NCBI GenBank assembly: GCA_009746045.1
Contig: RPFO01000082.1
Span: forward strand, 1,852,841 to 1,916,840
Direction of reading: 5' to 3'
Origin: Mesostigma viride
Taxonomy: Eukaryota > Streptophyta > Mesostigmatophyceae > Mesostigmatales > Mesostigmataceae
Length of the DNA stretch: 64,000 nt
Positions 20,918 to 30,908 of this stretch are shown here, piece by piece (position 1 is the first letter of the stretch; every line of letters begins with the position of its first letter). The notes under the pieces were generated by a model. It was given only the letters and a program-made list of their open reading frames with translations. It was not told where the DNA came from and did not search any database. Position numbers and translations under genes: made by a program.

Positions 20918-22539
20918 GCACGGACCTACAGCTTGCTCCCCTTGCCATGGAACCGTGGTTTCGCGCCGTCATTCACGAATGCAATGCACGTCTCACCAGG
21001 CTTGATTACCGTCTCCAGCAGGTCCACCGCACCACCTGGCTCAACACCACAGATAAAGCACTTCTTGACCACTTCAAGCAGGACTTTATCATCACGTGTG
21101 TTGACAAGAGTGCCAACAACTTTGCTTTCATATGCAAGAAGCACTACCTTGCTACTTTGCAACACGAGTTGGCGTCCAGCCCTACCTATGTTCAGCGTGC
21201 ACAGTCCACCGCCAGTATCACCGCTGCTCATCGGGCTTTTCTGCACAGCCAAAACATTTTTGCTCGGGCATTCCTTAAGCGGCAGCGACGCGCCACCACC
21301 ACTACGTTCCCATATCTGTATCTCACTCTTAAGCTGCACAAAACTCCTGTTGCTTTGCGCACCATTGCTGCGTCGCATTCAGCCCCACTGATGCCTCTCT
21401 CGAAACTCATCTGCCATGCTTTGAATGCTCTTCTCCCCGAAGCCAATGCATTATGGGTGGAGGTGCTGTCGAATGCCGGGTATGAATGCGCTGGTAGTTG
21501 GATCGTCATAGACTCAGCCCAAGTACGCCTACGCCTTGCCGCCCTTAGCCGTTCTAAGACAGCAGCAGAGAAACGTATACCTATGCCCATAGCCACCTAT
21601 GATTTCACCACTCTATATACCACACTAGATTTGCACGATTTGAAAGCTCGTTTAGATAGCCTCCTTACTCGTCTGTATGCACGTAGGCCTCACGGGCGCA
21701 ACCACCTGCACGTGCGTGTTTCTCAGACCAAGCCCACGGCAACGTGGCTCTCAGGGATCGCGGCAGGTGCTATCGTGCGGGATGGTTATAATTATATTAT
21801 CACGAAGGCTGACCTTGTCCATTGGATCTCTTATCTTGTTGATAACACCTTCATCTGTTTTGCGGGCAATGTATACCAACAAGCTATCGGCATCCCTATG
21901 GGCACTAACTGTGCCGGGCTCCTTGCAAACCTCTATCTATACACTTATGAGCTTGCATTCATGGAGAATCTCATTGCCTCAAACGATGATGTTCTCATCA
22001 GGCGTTTTATCCATACATGTCGATACATTGATGATGTCATCGCTTTCGACAACCCTGATTTCGCAACCCATTTGTATATCACCGCTGGTCTGCCTGGCAT
22101 CTACCCGCAAGCGTCCCTCACATTAAAGCTCACGTCGGAGGATACTCATTGCAATTACCTCGATCTTAACATTACCCATAACAAGAAGGGCTGGCGTACG
22201 GCTATCTATGATAAGCGCAAGGATCCTAAATACCAGCAAATTCCTTTTATTCGTTACCCCGATATTCACAGTCTCCTTTCCCACACAGCAAAATATGGTG
22301 TTGTTCTTTCTCAGTTACATCGTTTTTCCCGTCTTTGTTCTTATCGTGTTGATTTCATCACGACTCTTGTTGAACTCTTGCAGCGTTTATTGGTCAAAGA
22401 CTATGACCGAGCCATTATGCTCCGTCAAGTCCGATGTTTTTTGCAACGTCACCCACATCTGTTCGGTGCTGCCCCTTGGCACAAGCTCTACAAACAGGTC
22501 GTGGACCGGCTGGATCGCATAGTATCTCCGCACATCTGA
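20842..22539 (+). CDS. Penelope-like reverse transcriptase
   Basis: 565 codons, of which the first about 25 are probably out of frame with the true protein. RT core motifs are clear: CVDKSANNFAFICKKHYL, TYDFTTLYTTLD (motif A with catalytic Asp), GIPMGTNCAGLLANLYLYTYE (motif B region) and YIDDVIAFDN (motif C, YIDD). LKLTSEDTHCNYLDL follows, as in other Penelope-like RTs. It would synthesise cDNA by target-primed reverse transcription at a nick made by the GIY-YIG domain. All catalytic residues are present. The open frames and near-identical terminal copy suggest a recently active element, apart from the frame break between the two ORFs. Confidence 0.92.
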   Translation: MGPAHVCQRGECTALHITAQICNAMSTDLQLAPLAMEPWFRAVIHECNARLTRLDYRLQQVHRTTWLNTTDKALLDHFKQDFIITCVDKSANNFAFICKKHYLATLQHELASSPTYVQRAQSTASITAAHRAFLHSQNIFARAFLKRQRRATTTTFPYLYLTLKLHKTPVALRTIAASHSAPLMPLSKLICHALNALLPEANALWVEVLSNAGYECAGSWIVIDSAQVRLRLAALSRSKTAAEKRIPMPIATYDFTTLYTTLDLHDLKARLDSLLTRLYARRPHGRNHLHVRVSQTKPTATWLSGIAAGAIVRDGYNYIITKADLVHWISYLVDNTFICFAGNVYQQAIGIPMGTNCAGLLANLYLYTYELAFMENLIASNDDVLIRRFIHTCRYIDDVIAFDNPDFATHLYITAGLPGIYPQASLTLKLTSEDTHCNYLDLNITHNKKGWRTAIYDKRKDPKYQQIPFIRYPDIHSLLSHTAKYGVVLSQLHRFSRLCSYRVDFITTLVELLQRLLVKDYDRAIMLRQVRCFLQRHPHLFGAAPWHKLYKQVVDRLDRIVSPHI

Positions 22540-23098
22540 ACCCTGTGATGCCAGATCTCCTTTGCGGCCGTTCCGAGCTTGGCACTGGATTCGTTGTCCA
22601 CATCGTCGCGTCGCTGCCGCAACACGATGTTTTCTGGCATCCGCGGGCTTTTGGTTCCCGCCGCACATTTGAAAGTGCTGTCCTCCGGCTTTTTGCCTTT
22701 GCACCGTGTGCAGTTCTTGGACGTTTGGAATCATGGCATGGCTAACGTGATGACTGACTAGCTAGACCTTTTCAGTGGTTTTCCATTTGCGGGTATTTCC
22801 TCGTAAATGGTGGGAGAGCGATCGCAGCAATGGTGCTCACCACTAGACACTCCCGGCCAGTTAGGCTAGAAACACACGCCCTGATCAAGCATGCTGTTTC
22901 CGGCCCCACCGTCTGGGTCATCTAGTCGCTCCACACGTAAGCCAGCCATAATTTCAATGCACAAGGATACACATTTCCATCACCATTCATCTTCATCATC
23001 CTGAACGACTCGAAAACGCGGAAAAGATAACGGCAGGCTCGAGCTACCATGGTCCGGATTCTCCCGATTTCTGGCCTGCGCTGGTTGTCTCTTTGATA
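22540..23098 (+). other. Penelope-like element 3' UTR
   Basis: Non-coding tail shared with 17,989-18,547. Diverged pieces of it also occur at 45,541-45,760 and 49,490-49,790, showing older copies of the family nearby. Confidence 0.8.
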
Positions 23099-23103
23099 CA
23101 AGG

Positions 23104-23760
23104 GCTAGGGCATGGCAATTCTCGACAGAGAGCATCTCTCTGCATGGCATAGCATGGCTAAATTCTTAATGCAACATCCATGGGGGTCCCATTATAGGCA
23201 TGGCTTGGCTAAATTCTAAAGGCAACATCCATGGGTCTGGAATATGTACGTGTAAAAAATCATACATGCATGGACCGGATCATGTAGAATTTTACTCGGG
23301 TGGTGACCCTTACTCGCGATTTGGTGCCTACTTTTTTATGTGTACGTAGGTGTGTATTTTAAAAATAAATCAATTCCATATGCATGTAGAAAAATCATAA
23401 ACATGTGCAAAATAAAGTTATTGAAACGTGGCAAAAAACTTGGCTCAATTTGGCCACTGCCACTGCCTGAAACACGCCAAAAACTGCCATTCCTCTGCAG
23501 AGGACTGAGCCTTTGCTAGCAAAATGCTAGCATTCTAGCACCATCTGATCTACCATTTATTATGTGTAACTCATGGATAGGGCTGAAAATAACACGAAAA
23601 TAACACAGAATATAGCAAATGTCACTTTGCCACTTGATGAGACGTGGCATTCAGTTTTCACACGCACAGTTGCCAGCATGACTATGTATGGCGCGTACTG
23701 CCCGGCATGCATGTCACTCATGGCAAGTACCGCATGGGCATCTAAATGCAGCAAGGCAAT
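23104..23760. other. SINE remainder and AT-rich intergenic
   Basis: The first about 60 bp complete the split SINE-like repeat; GGCATGG..TAAATTCT..GCAACATCCATGG repeats twice (23,150-23,235). A CCTCTGCAGAGGACTGAG palindrome is at about 23,493. Nothing coding is supported. Confidence 0.45.
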
Positions 23761-25107
23761 TTAGCGCTTGCCGCTAGGGCCAGCCAGCACCCTGGCACGG
23801 GTGGACCTGCTAGCCAGCCATTTCTTGCCCGGCTCAGAGCGCTGGGTCAGGGGCTGCAGGGCCCGCTGCTTGTTCTTGTCGTCGTCCAGGCCAGCTAGGG
23901 ACATTGCCCCTGTGAAACACGGGGAAGCATTCACGACACAGGGCCACATCACACTCAGGGCACCAGTAGGAGGTGCGGGGAATGCGGCCAGGCACCTCCT
24001 CCCCCGCCTCCTTCCTGAGGGTGTAAGTGGCGGCCGTGCAGACCACGCACTGCGCCTGGCGCACGAAGGGGATGGGGACGATGGCGGCGTGGGTGCCGCT
24101 GAGGCGCCCCCTCGGCCCCGGCACCACCGCCACATCGAGTTTATCGATGGTGAGGCGTGCGCCGTCCCACTTGTTGTTGACCAGCTTCCTCGCCGGCAGC
24201 TCGGCGTGGAAGTCGTGGTGTGAGAAGGCCTCCTTGGGGTCGCCCACCATAAGGCAGTGGAGGTTGTGCCGGCCTGGGACACCATCTCAGCCAGCATGCC
24301 CATGAATGGGCGGACCACCCACTGCTTGGAAACGATGGCTGACTGCACCTTGTACTCCGCGCAGTGCATGTCCTTCACATCCACGGCCTTGTAGGAGCGC
24401 CAGTAGGCCACCACGTGCGTGCAGGCCGGGGGCAGGCACCTGGATGCCCAGGTCAACTGGCCAATACGTCGGTACGTCAAATACGTCGACGTCGGCCTCA
24501 AAATACGAGTATTATACGTGGAGCATGGTAGAATACGTCAGCAGAATACGTGGCAGTGTGCAGCATATGGTTATGAATGGGCCTTTAGCCGGGGTTTAGT
24601 AGGACTTAAAGGGGCATACTTATGCATGGAGATCAGTAAATTATGGTGGAAGGCCGGCATAATTTAAATCTGCACCATTCCTTGCACATATTCCCCACCA
24701 GCCAGCCATAAATTTTTAATGTGCACAATATGTGCACATTCCTTGCACTTATTCCCTACCAACCTGCCACCATAATTTACCCATTACTGCATGTGCACAT
24801 TCCTTGCAAGCATTTATCATGTGCATGCCAAGTCCGGGAGCAGTGATCAGCCCTTTGTACTGACAAAGGCCGGCAATCATCGCCTTGAAAGAGCGGCTCT
24901 GAGCCGCGTGAAAGGAAACAGCATTCTCAACAAAGAAGTTCGCCAGTGGTCAGGAGATGGCATTCCTCTTCGTTTATTATGGGGCTCACAAACCTCGTGA
25001 TTTTCTGCTGGCGAGGATCTCCTGCACCTGCCGACCCCGAAGCAAGGCCGTGGCCGCTCTCCGCCATTAATTGTCCTGAAGCTAAGGTGCTGCTGCAGTC
25101 CTCGCCT

Positions 25108-25482
25108 TCAGCCCGGCCTTAACTTGCTCCACAACTCCTGGAGTTCTAACCTCCGTTTCTGCCCAATCTTTGCGTCAGGGCAAGCATCTACTATGCGGCC
25201 CTGCCCTGCGATGCCCGCAAAATGTGCGTGCATCCGGGTCGCACTAATCTGCTTGCCATCGCCACTGGTAAAATTGTGGCCGCAAAATGAGCAGCTAAAC
25301 TTCAGCTGCGAAACCGTTTTCCCCAGAGCATCCTTCACCAAGACAGTTCTTTTCGTTACAAAATTATGCTCTGGCCCTTTTTCTGGCATGGCTGCAAAAA
25401 CACGATTGCCCTTGGCGACAAAATCCAATGGCACACCGCCATCATGCAATATCAATGATACAGGCTGTGTTACAAGTACCAC
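25108..25482 (-). CDS. BED-type zinc finger fragment, hAT transposase N-terminus
   Basis: 124 codons. KFSCSFCGHNFTSGDGKQIS followed by RMHAHFAG and DACPDA matches the BED finger spacing C-x2-C ... H-x(n)-C, typical of the DNA-binding N-terminus of hAT-family transposases. The downstream catalytic RNase H-like domain and dimerisation region are absent, so it is a remnant. Confidence 0.65.
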   Translation of the reverse strand: MVLVTQPVSLILHDGGVPLDFVAKGNRVFAAMPEKGPEHNFVTKRTVLVKDALGKTVSQLKFSCSFCGHNFTSGDGKQISATRMHAHFAGIAGQGRIVDACPDAKIGQKRRLELQELWSKLRPG

Positions 25483-25684
25483 GTTCCCAGCACAGCTGGC
25501 ATTTTCATCGTGCTGGCACTCTCTCCGTGTAATTTCAGCTAGCTAGCTTGCCAACTGCCAAGTCATTATACTGGACTTGCGAAAAGCATAGTGGCATAGT
25601 GAAAATCTTGGTAAAGGTAGGCGCCGCGCCACGGTCCGGTTCAGCTCGAACCTCGAAAATTTCCAAGTTCAAATCACGTATTGC

Positions 25685-25912
25685 TGACAATTAATTAATT
25701 AATTAATTAATTAAACTCGTGCTCCCGTTGGGGAGTCACGGAGCACCGAAGTGCTTTTAATCCCTGTGTGTGCACTACAGGAGAAAGGGCAGAGACCCCC
25801 AGTCTCCTTCATGCCAAAGGCATGCCACAGCTGCAATCGGGCGCGGCTAGCTAAAAGGACAGGCTAACGATCCGGCAAACTGTGGGTGCAATAAGACCCA
25901 TGTGAGCATGTT
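25685..25912 (-). mobile_element. LINE 3' end with (TTAA)n tail
   Basis: Tail TTAATTAATTAA followed by ACTCGTGCTCCCGTTGGGGA and 200 bp nearly the same as 44,268-44,490. It is a 5'-truncated insertion nested in the hAT-like element. Confidence 0.85.
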
Positions 25913-26779
25913 GCTGACAATGATACGCGTATTATTAGTACGCCGGGGCCAAAAAAACGCGCGGTATATTGCCGTATTTATTTTGACAATACGCACGTAT
26001 TTGCCAACCTGGCTGGATATATGCGGTTGGCGTTGTGGCCGCCGTGGCGCGACACCATCACCTGCACGACATCTGGGGATGCCGGAGCCGCACATCCAGA
26101 CCAGCTGCATGGCGGTCTTGCCACCCCACCACGCTCACGCCGGTGTCGCTATTGTGTGCCCAGCACCGCACCACCCCTGGGCCGGCTTCTTGGGCACCAT
26201 CTTCTTCAGCTCCTAATCCACGGGATGCCCTCGGTTCCCACGGGATCCACGGTTGGTCATGATTGTGCCGACGGAGTCGTGCCCCTTAATTGCCGCTCAG
26301 CTGGATGGCGTTCTCATAGCCAGTGTAGTAGAAGCGGTCGGTGACGACGGTGCAGCCATCCCGTGGCAGTGTGTCGCACAGCTGCTGCACCACCTTGACC
26401 ACGTGGCCTACCTCAGCCAGTTGGAGCTCAGTGTTTGGGTTAATTTCGTCGAACATTCACCCTGGTCAGAATTTTTGTCAAAAAAATTCTCTCAAAATTT
26501 ATTCAAATACTACGTGAAAAGATCTTTCTGGGACATATGTTTGATTTTGTTTGGACGGTCCAATGGACGGTCAAAGTACAGGTACCTGGGCCAAATTTTG
26601 GCAAAAACGGGCCGACGGAAAGTACCAAAAAGGAGGACGAAGACGATGCACGAGCAAAAATGGCTACGACAGGGGGTAGGGGCGCGGCAGAGTGTGTACT
26701 ATCAATATAGGGTTTAAAGTAAAAGTCAAAGCAACAGACTTCGGACGTCAGATTGGCCCCGAGAGACCTATGGTGATTT

Positions 26780-28080
26780 ATGGGACACCACATTTTGCGT
26801 GGGCGAAGTTGTCGAAATTTTGCGCAATGGAGCCCGTTTCCGGGTGAAGTTTCCGGGCGATCCTCAACTTTACAACTGGCCCTTGAGAAGTTTGTCCTGG
26901 AGCATGCAGCCCGCCAGGATGCCGAGGATGATGTCCCTGACCTTGTGGACACGGATCGAAGACGAGGGGGATGAGCCAGAGGATCGGGCCGCTGATGACC
27001 CAGATTCCGATGCCGACCCAACCTATATGTGAATCTGAGTGGCGATCGTGCTGCGCCGGCCCCCCAGCCCGAGGAAGCCGCGGCTGGCGTCGATGGTGAT
27101 GGCGGTCCAAGCGCTGCTCGCAGGCGTGGCCGGCCTCGACGCAACACTCCTGCAGCGGCCAAGCCGCCCAAGCGCAGGAGGAATACTGCAGCAATCCTGC
27201 CGCTGCCGAGGCGGATCGAGGACGACTCTGAGGAGGATATGAACTGGCTGAGGATGGAGGTGATGACGAGGCCGATCGCGAGATTATTGCCGCTGATGTT
27301 CTGCCGCGCCTTCTCGATGAGGGCGACGAAGAGGCTGAGCCACCGTCCAACGGCAGCTGGGTCTTTGGGGTCGGGGAGCCTGCGCCAGGAACAGCACCGA
27401 CCATCAATCCGCAATCAAGGAGAACAGCTCCAGCCACCAAGAACATTCCCCTTCGTGTCACTCCCATCAAGTTGCTGGATCTGTGGCTTCTCTTCATGCC
27501 TCAGGTGAATGTGCTGGCCCGCATTGTGCATGGCTGCTACAAACGGCTATGCGGAACAGAAGGGCGCTGGCCAGAATGCCGGCGGGAGGAAGTGGCCGGG
27601 CCCCGCTCACCGTCCATGCATGAGCTTGGCATGCATCTACCTGGGCTGCGTGCTGGCCATGGGCCTGGTGCATGCATCTCAGATGAAGCTGTTTTTCCAA
27701 GCGGGAGACGTCGGCGGCCCCAGCGGTGCCCCACGTCTCCATCGCTACATATGTCTCTCTTCCGTTTCCAGCAGATTATTAACCAGGTTCCTGCACTTCA
27801 ATGACAATGAGGGCGGCAGGCCAGCTGAGCCCAACACACGTGCACACCGTCTCTGGCAGCAGCCTGGACTGGCTAGAGAACCTGCTCAACGATGCTTACT
27901 AGCGCTACTACGTGCCGAGCGGGGAGCTGGCGCTTGATGAGCGCAGCATTGAGACGCGCCACAAGTACTTACTGCCCCGTCCGCTGCTACAACAGCTGCA
28001 AGCCCAACAAGTTTCACATCCGCAAGTACTGCCTGCATGTGCAACTGGCCCTATGGCTACATCTGGCATGCTGAGACATA
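26780..28080 (+). pseudogene. piggyBac-like transposase N-terminal half, plus-strand arm
   Basis: Several frames in series: a GARFRVKFPGD segment, an AT-hook-like RRRGRPRRN, an acidic stretch, then LLDLWLLFMPQV, AATNGYAEQKG, YLGCVLAMGLVHASQMKLFF, RFLHFNDN, and across the centre YVPSGELALDERSIE. The last matches the first catalytic Asp region (SIDE) of piggyBac transposases. The C-terminal half is missing and the frame is broken by small indels. Confidence 0.7.
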
Positions 28081-28084
28081 TGAC

Positions 28085-29200
28085 AAGTTGGCACGTAGTA
28101 GCGCTTGTAAGCACCGTTGAGCAGGTTCTCTAGCCAGTTCAGCTGCCAGAGACGGTGTGCACGTGTGTTGGGCTCGATCAGCTGGCCTGCCCTCATTGTC
28201 ATTGAAGTGCACTGAGGAACCTGGTGATCTGCTGGAAACGGAAGAGAGACATGTAGCGATGGAGACGTGGGGTACCGCTGGGGCCGACGTCTTTCTCTTG
28301 GAAAAACAGCTTCATCTGAGATGCATGCACCAGGCCCATGGCCAGCACGCAGCCCAGGTAGATGCCAAGCTCATGGACGGTGAGCGGGGCCCACTTCCTC
28401 CCGCCATTCTGGCCACTGAGCGCCCTTCTGTTCCGCATAGCCGTTTGTAGCAGCCACAATGCGGGCCAGCACATCCACCTGAGGCATGAAGAGAAGCCAC
28501 AGATCCAGCAACTTGATGGGAGTGACACGAAGGGGAATGTTCTTGGTGGCTGGAGCTGTTCTCCTTGATTGCGGATTGGTGGTCGGTGCTGTTCCTGGCG
28601 CAGGCTCCCCGACCCCAAAGACCCAGCTGCCGTTGGACGGTGGCTCAGCCTCTTCGTCGCCCTCATCGAGAAGGCGCGGCAGAACATCAGCGGCAATAAT
28701 CTCGCGATTGGCCTCGTCATCACCTCCATCCTCGGCCAGTTCATCCTCCTCAGAGTCGTCCTCGATCCGCCTCGGCAGCGGCAGGATTGCTGCAGTATTC
28801 CTCCTGCGCTTGGGCGGCTTGGCCGCTGCAGGAGTGTTGCGTCGAGGCCGGCCACGCCTGCGAGCAGTGCTTGGACCGCCATCACCATCGCCAGCCGCGG
28901 CTTCCTCGGGCTGGGGGGGCGCAGCACGATCGCCACTCAGATTCACATATAGGTTGGGTCGGCATCGGAATCTGGGTCATCAGCGGCCCGATCCTCTGGC
29001 TCATCCCCCTCGTCTTCGATCCGTGTCCACAAGGTCAGGGACATCATCCTCGGCATCCTGGCGGGCTGCATGCTCCAGGACAAACTTCTCAAGGGCCAGT
29101 TGTAAAGTTGAGGATCGCCCGGAAACTTCACCCGGAAACGGGCTCCATTGCGCAAAATTTCGACAACTTCGCCCACGCAAAATGTGGTGTCCCATAAATC
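28085..29200 (-). pseudogene. piggyBac-like transposase N-terminal part, minus-strand arm
   Basis: Inverted copy of the other arm. The open frame 28,371-28,946 covers RRRGRPRRN, the acidic region and LLDLWLLFMPQVDVLARIVA. It stops before the catalytic SIDE segment, which exists only once, in the centre on the plus strand. Confidence 0.7.
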
Positions 29201-29540
29201 ACCATAGGTCTCTCAGGGCCAATCTGACGTCCGAAGTCTGTTGCTTTGACTTTTACTTTAAACCCTATATTGATAGTACACACTCTGCCGCGCCCCTACC
29301 CCCTGTCGTAGCCATTTTTGCTCGTGCATCGTCTTCGTCCTCCTTTTTGGTACTTTCCGTCGGCCCGTTTTTGCCAAAATTTGGCCCAGGTACCTGTACT
29401 TTGACCGTCCATTGGACCGTCCAAACAAAATCAAAAATATGTCCCAGAAAGATCTTTTCACGTAGTATTTGAATACATTTTGAGAGAATTTTTTTGACAA
29501 AGATTCTGACCAGGGTGAATTTTATACGAAACCCAAACAC

Positions 29541-29640
29541 TCAGTCCTCTGGAGAGGACTGAGTTCAACTCAGTCCTCTGGAGAGGACTGAGTTCAACTC
29601 AGTCCTCTCCTAAGGACTGGATACAAACGACGTGTTAACT
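29541..29640. repeat. Tandem palindromes CTCAGTCCTCTGGAGAGGACTGAG-type
   Basis: Palindromic units CAGTCCTCTGGAGAGGACTG are repeated at about 29,543 and 29,573, followed by a partial third. A single copy in the other orientation context lies at 17,217. This marks the edge of another repeat family. Confidence 0.75.
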
Positions 29641-30908
29641 AATAAGCACGTGACTGCGTCACGTGGGTGCCAATAGAGAGTAAATGCGTACGCGCATATG
29701 TTGTATCATATGCATGTATTGCCTACATATAGCTCATGAATTACATTTGTAATGTTTGGCAAAACTAATAACATGTGCACATGCCTGCATGTTTGTGCGT
29801 GTATGATCGACATGCAAAGCCTACATCGAATAAAACTGATTGTTTATGAAGGGCCTGTGTAACTTAATATTATAGCTTGAAAGGAATATCGATCCGCTAG
29901 TTGTCTCACTTAAAATAAACATTGAGAATAGATAATTACATAGTAGTATAGCTACAGAATAGATGAGCTCTACCTAAGAGTTTGCACTTGGGCCCCCCTG
30001 TCCATGGGCATATACAATAACCGAATCGGCCATGTGACTGCATGACAATGTGTTGCTGCATGCAACCTCTGGAATCCTTGGTCCGAACAAGGGCCAGGGA
30101 TTCAGTGATGGATCTATGGATCGATGACAACGAGACAATCCCCGGCCATTCATTGTGGTTGCCTCATTGATGAAGAATGCACAGTACACACAACCTGCGG
30201 TTCAGAATTACAATGGTCTGCCTCCATGGATGGCGATATGTGAGTGTGTGATCCTCAGCCAGTTGGAGCTCAGTGGTCTCGACCAGCCTGTTGTAACAGT
30301 TTCTACCATACATTAAGAACGATGTTGTCCAAGGCCCAGATGTGTTGGTCCCTCGGCGACAAAGACACCCGCGTGCCAGTAGACATGGGGTTTCTCCCTC
30401 TACTCCGCCAAGAATGCATCCTGTCAGTACAGAAACCACATGTCCAGCCCCCAGAGGTGAAGGTGAGCTTTTCAACAGAGGCAGGAATAAGTAACAACAT
30501 CCCTTGCTAACATTCATTTCAAAACTTACCAAACCTGTACCATGAAATAGTATTCTTAGAAACCCAAGTCCTGAACAGCACAATACTTGCTAGATCACCG
30601 CACACTGTTCTGACATCCATGTTGTTCACAAGTACATCACACCAGCAATCCGGCACTGATATAAGCACAGGGCCATGTAAGTGGGTTGGTGCTTTAATAT
30701 CTACAGTTTCTAGATGTACACGTAAAACGATTTCTCGCAGTCTGGTTAGACTTGGGATGCCTTCGGATCGGGAGACCCAGATAGGCGCGAGGTCAGGACT
30801 GTGTTTGAATCCTAGAAGTGACCGATTTCAAGAGTGCATGGATCTGGCAGAACATCAACAGAAGGGAACGAAACAGCACGTACATTCCATACTTAGTAGC
30901 TGTCTCAC
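29641..30908. other. Intergenic, AT-rich, repeat-derived
   Basis: CACGTGACTGCGTCACGTG at about 29,645-29,663 also occurs near the tail of the LINE at 52,510. A 23-bp sequence at 30,253-30,275 repeats 26,411-26,433 exactly. No gene is supported; the 3' end of the metacaspase gene lies at the right edge. Confidence 0.5.

Larger units (their letters stand above)
17588..23095 (+). mobile_element. Penelope-like retroelement (Chlamys-type) with upstream partial tandem copy
   Basis: The 5.5-kb unit is flanked by ATACAAGG (17,580-17,587 and 23,096-23,103). It consists of a 5'-truncated copy (to 18,547), then a 5' region (18,548-19,483), a GIY-YIG frame, an RT frame and a 3' UTR. The truncated copy and the 3' end of the full copy (22,137-23,098) are the same length (962 bp), and the only difference I noticed is at 18,364 versus 22,915. 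Penelope-like elements commonly carry such partial tandem copies (pseudo-LTRs). The near identity implies recent insertion. Confidence 0.9.
24459..26010 (-). mobile_element. hAT-like DNA transposon fragment with imperfect TIRs
   Basis: The ends carry related inverted sequences: TGGCCAATACGTCGGTACGT at the left and, reversed, TTGGCAAATACGTGCGTATT at the right. Inside is a BED-finger coding piece on the minus strand and a LINE tail. I could not identify a clean 8-bp target duplication. Confidence 0.5.
23761..26432 (-). pseudogene. piggyBac-like transposase, broken by nested insertions
   Basis: Read on the minus strand, 26,432-26,280 gives VVTDRFYYTGYENA, resembling the DNFYTS region of piggyBac transposases; 24,470-24,240 gives VVAYWRSYKAVDVKDMH; and 24,110-23,900 gives a Cys-rich C-terminal finger (CVVC...WCPECDVALCRECF..FH) as in piggyBac proteins. 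Frames differ between the parts and a hAT-like element (24,459-26,010) separates them. DDE transposases of this family cut and paste at TTAA. The copy is dead. Confidence 0.72.
26431..29540. mobile_element. 3.1-kb inverted pair of piggyBac-like sequences
   Basis: 26,431-27,905 and 28,085-29,540 are inverted copies (about 1.46-kb arms) around a 180-bp unique centre. Both ends read GTGTTTGGGTT inwards. Each arm encodes, towards the centre, VGEVVEILRNGARFRVKFPG, a charged region, then a piggyBac-like transposase start (LAMGLVHASQMKLFF, FLHFNDN). The arms differ by scattered indels, so the event is not very recent or the arms diverge by sequence errors. Confidence 0.8.

Noticed and set aside
30164-30583. 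139-codon minus-strand frame upstream of the inverted piggyBac pair
   Set aside because: It may derive from the old piggyBac-like gene (it includes the 23-bp repeat), but no catalytic or finger motif supports calling it.
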